A stretch of 64,000 nt of DNA from Gemmobacter caeni. GTDB lineage: Bacteria > Pseudomonadota > Alphaproteobacteria > Rhodobacterales > Rhodobacteraceae. A program made the position numbers and the translations under genes. The notes below the pieces were generated by a model. That model had not been told where the DNA came from, did not search any database, and saw nothing but the letters and a program-made list of their open reading frames with translations. Location of the stretch: assembly GCF_003054195.1 (NCBI RefSeq), contig NZ_QBKP01000012.1, positions 1-64,000 of the forward strand. Reading direction: 5' to 3'. This document shows positions 62,304 to 64,000 of this stretch, one piece after another (within the stretch, counting starts at the first letter, position 1; every line of letters starts with the position of its first letter).

Positions 62304-62960
62304 ATGAACCGCGCCACATCCCCCGCCCCCCGTGCGCCCGCCGCGCCGCGCCGTGGGCTGATGCTTTCGCTGGCGCTGGGCCTCGCGCTGCTGGCGGCGA
62401 TGGCGCTGGATACCAAGGTGGTGCGTCTCGGGTCCGATCTGGATGTGCGCCAGCAGGCGTTTTCGCCCGACAGCTTTGGCGAGGCGGAGTTTCCCCGCAT
62501 TCAGGCCAATATCGAGGGCCGGGCGGTGGATGCGCTGGTCATCGCGCCTGAGGCTCTGGCCGACAAGGCGGCGGCGGGCCAGAAATACGGCACCGTGTCT
62601 TCGACAGGGGCCATCATTCCGGTGAAGCTTTCCGGTGTGGTGGGTGAGGGAAAATCAGGCGTCTACCAGCTTGCCATCGAGGGCATGCCGCCGGAAATCA
62701 AGGTCCGGCTGCAAACCGGCCCGGCAATCAACGGCACCGATCTGCGCGACGCGCCGGGGGACATCGCCTTTGGCAGTTTCAAGAACCAGATCGAGTATCA
62801 GGATGCCGGCTCTGGCATCAACCGCGCCATGAAAAAGGCCGTTCTGGACGGGCTGGATACCGCATCGTTGCAAGGCAGGACGGTCGAGGTCATCGGCGCG
62901 TTCCGGCTGGTGAATCCGAAAAACTGGATGATCACCCCTGTGAGGATCACCGTGAAATGA
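62304..62960 (+). CDS. DUF2291-family periplasmic protein of a sugar ABC cluster
   Basis: 218 residues. A basic N-terminus and hydrophobic helix (RRGLMLSLALGLALLAAMALDTKVV) anchor or export it. The remainder includes FGEAEFPRIQANIEGRAVDALVIAPEALADKAAAGQKYG, VYQLAIEGMPPEIKVRLQTGPAINGTDLRDA and FRLVNPKNWMITPVRI. DUF2291 proteins accompany ribose/erythritol-type ABC importers; their role is unknown. No lipobox Cys is present. GGAGG precedes the start and it overlaps the ATPase gene (ATGA). Confidence 0.82.
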   Translation: MNRATSPAPRAPAAPRRGLMLSLALGLALLAAMALDTKVVRLGSDLDVRQQAFSPDSFGEAEFPRIQANIEGRAVDALVIAPEALADKAAAGQKYGTVSSTGAIIPVKLSGVVGEGKSGVYQLAIEGMPPEIKVRLQTGPAINGTDLRDAPGDIAFGSFKNQIEYQDAGSGINRAMKKAVLDGLDTASLQGRTVEVIGAFRLVNPKNWMITPVRITVK

Positions 62961-64000
62961 CCGATGTTCCGCAGCAAAAACCGGATCTGGCCGAGGTGGT
63001 TCTGGCCGCCCGTAACGTGGCGAAATCCTACGGTAATGTTCATGCGCTTAAAGGCGTGAACTTCGACATTCATCGCGGGCAGGTGACCACGCTGTTCGGC
63101 GAGAATGGCGCGGGCAAGTCGACGCTGATGAAGATCCTTTCCGGTGTGATCCAGCCGACCAGCGGCGAGATCATTCTTGATGGCAAGCCGGTCGCCTTCA
63201 ACAATTCGACTGAGGCGCGGGATCGCGGGATTTCCATCATTCACCAGGAACTCAGCCTCGCCCCGAACCTGAGCGTGCGCGACAATATCTTCATGGGGCG
63301 CGAGATCATGGGCCCGACCGGCGTCGATTTCGCCGAAGAGGAACGTCAGGCCCGTCGCCTGATGGCAGAGCTTGAGGAAGACATCGACCCGCTGACCCCG
63401 GTGGAGGAGTTGCGCCTTGGCCAGCAGCAGATCGTGGAAATCGCCCGCGCCCTGTCGGTGGACAGCCGCATCCTGATCATGGACGAACCGACCAGCGCAC
63501 TGTCGGCGTCCGAGGTTGAGGTGCTGTTCAAGGTCATCCGCGACCTGACGGCCAAGGGGGTCAGCATCGTCTATATCTCGCACCACCTGGAAGAGGCGTT
63601 GCAGATCACCGATCACGCGGTGGTATTGCGTGATGGCACGATGACCGCCTATGCGCCACGCGGCGGAATCGACCTTGAATGGATCGTCCGCAACATGGTG
63701 GGCGACAATTACGATCTGGGCAGCCCGCCCGAGGGGCATGTCTTTGGCGAAGTGGCGCTGTCGGTGCGCGACCTGACGGTGGCCGATCCCAAAGGGGGGG
63801 CCTTCAACGTGGTGGACCGGCTGTCGCTGGATCTGCGCGCGGGTGAGGTGGTCTGCATCTACGGGCTGATGGGCGCCGGGCGGACGGAGCTTCTGGAAAC
63901 CGTGGCGGGCCGTTTGCGCGCCAGTAGTGGTGAGGTGGTGCTGGAGGGCCGCGAAATCTCGCATCTTTCCATCGCGGAACGCATCGCGCGCGGTCTGGCA
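62957..64000 (+). CDS. Sugar ABC transporter ATP-binding protein, truncated by window end
   Basis: 348 residues, open at the right edge. The first ATPase domain has Walker A GENGAGKSTLMKIL, Q-loop HQELSLAPN, signature LRLGQQQIVEIARAL, Walker B ILIMDEPTSALS and the His in YISHHLEE. A second domain begins near residue 255 with the degenerate loop YGLMGAGRTELLETVAG. This is the double ATPase of ribose/erythritol-type importers (RbsA; EryE in rhizobia). The context suggests erythritol or another tetritol as substrate. The family usually has about 500 residues, so roughly 150 are missing. Confidence 0.92.
   Translation, partial: MTDVPQQKPDLAEVVLAARNVAKSYGNVHALKGVNFDIHRGQVTTLFGENGAGKSTLMKILSGVIQPTSGEIILDGKPVAFNNSTEARDRGISIIHQELSLAPNLSVRDNIFMGREIMGPTGVDFAEEERQARRLMAELEEDIDPLTPVEELRLGQQQIVEIARALSVDSRILIMDEPTSALSASEVEVLFKVIRDLTAKGVSIVYISHHLEEALQITDHAVVLRDGTMTAYAPRGGIDLEWIVRNMVGDNYDLGSPPEGHVFGEVALSVRDLTVADPKGGAFNVVDRLSLDLRAGEVVCIYGLMGAGRTELLETVAGRLRASSGEVVLEGREISHLSIAERIARGLA

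Noticed and set aside
62020-62307. Small open frame in the eryA-ABC gap
   Set aside because: No ribosome-binding site, no motif, and it covers the promoter region.
1-64000. CRISPR arrays, tRNA or rRNA genes, insertion sequences, prophage genes
   Set aside because: No regularly spaced repeats, no cloverleaf-like sequence, no transposase or integrase motif was seen on either strand.

Overview
The window is GC-rich, densely packed alphaproteobacterial DNA, most likely from a Rhodobacterales (Rhodobacteraceae) genome. The assignment rests on the Roseobacter/Rhodobacter-type gene content (motB-flgEKLI block, small 'antifreeze-like' protein, class IV aminotransferase paired with a sulfotransferase), two CtrA-like boxes, and an interspersed hairpin repeat ending in GGGATATTTG of the kind common in this order. 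All names come from reading translated motifs; no database search was run. I see no tRNA, rRNA, CRISPR array, insertion sequence or phage gene.

Layout. (1) 1-7051: the end of an unidentified gene, a MarR regulator with a palindromic operator, then a complete urea ABC importer, urtABCDE. (2) 7052-11823: a sulfotransferase-like protein overlapping a class IV aminotransferase, an exported MsrA, a small conserved protein, and an Old Yellow Enzyme/FAD two-domain oxidoreductase. (3) 11952-17690: flagellar genes on the minus strand (motB, flgE, flgK, flgL, flgI) with CtrA-like boxes before motB and flgE. (4) 17779-28664: a CoA-thioester pathway best read as aerobic 2-aminobenzoate (anthranilate) degradation. 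It holds the ligase (abmG-like), the fused monooxygenase/reductase (abmA-like), SDR, MarR, enoyl-CoA hydratase, acyl-CoA dehydrogenase, cupin, thioesterase and Rid protein, and divergently 3-hydroxyacyl-CoA dehydrogenase and thiolase.

(5) 28680-32486: a bufferin-type RiPP operon: precursor bufA (DUF2282, four Cys), MNIO enzyme bufB (DUF692), bufC (DUF2063) and a DoxX protein. It faces a SigF-like ECF sigma factor and its membrane anti-sigma NrsF (DUF1109). A GTAACG-N16-CGAA promoter lies in front of bufA. (6) 32550-33938: an FAD-linked oxidase with a terminator. (7) 34261-49504: a second catabolic cluster of unknown substrate. It contains a TRAP transporter, an EthD-like protein, an MDR dehydrogenase, an HpaI-type aldolase, LysR, two paralogous acyl-CoA ligases, Ohr, a thiolase-fold protein without catalytic residues, a DUF35-SDR fusion, an isatin-hydrolase/kynurenine-formamidase-type cyclase, a hydantoin-racemase-like protein without its cysteines, and a RutA-like flavin monooxygenase. 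Near-identical ATTTCA-N4-TGAAAT operators precede the anthranilate operons and three transcription units of this cluster, so the two regions may share the MarR at 23227.

(8) 49498-64000: an erythritol-type tetritol module. EryA kinase, EryB dehydrogenase, EryC isomerase, an iron alcohol dehydrogenase and the EryD regulator form one unit. DeoR, TpiA-type (EryH) and RpiB-type (EryI) isomerases, class I fructose-bisphosphatase and class II aldolase form another, with transketolase divergent from DeoR. At the right edge a sugar ABC importer begins (DUF2291 lipoprotein and an ATPase cut by the window end). Together these would turn erythritol into D-erythrose 4-phosphate and move the carbon into hexose and pentose phosphates.
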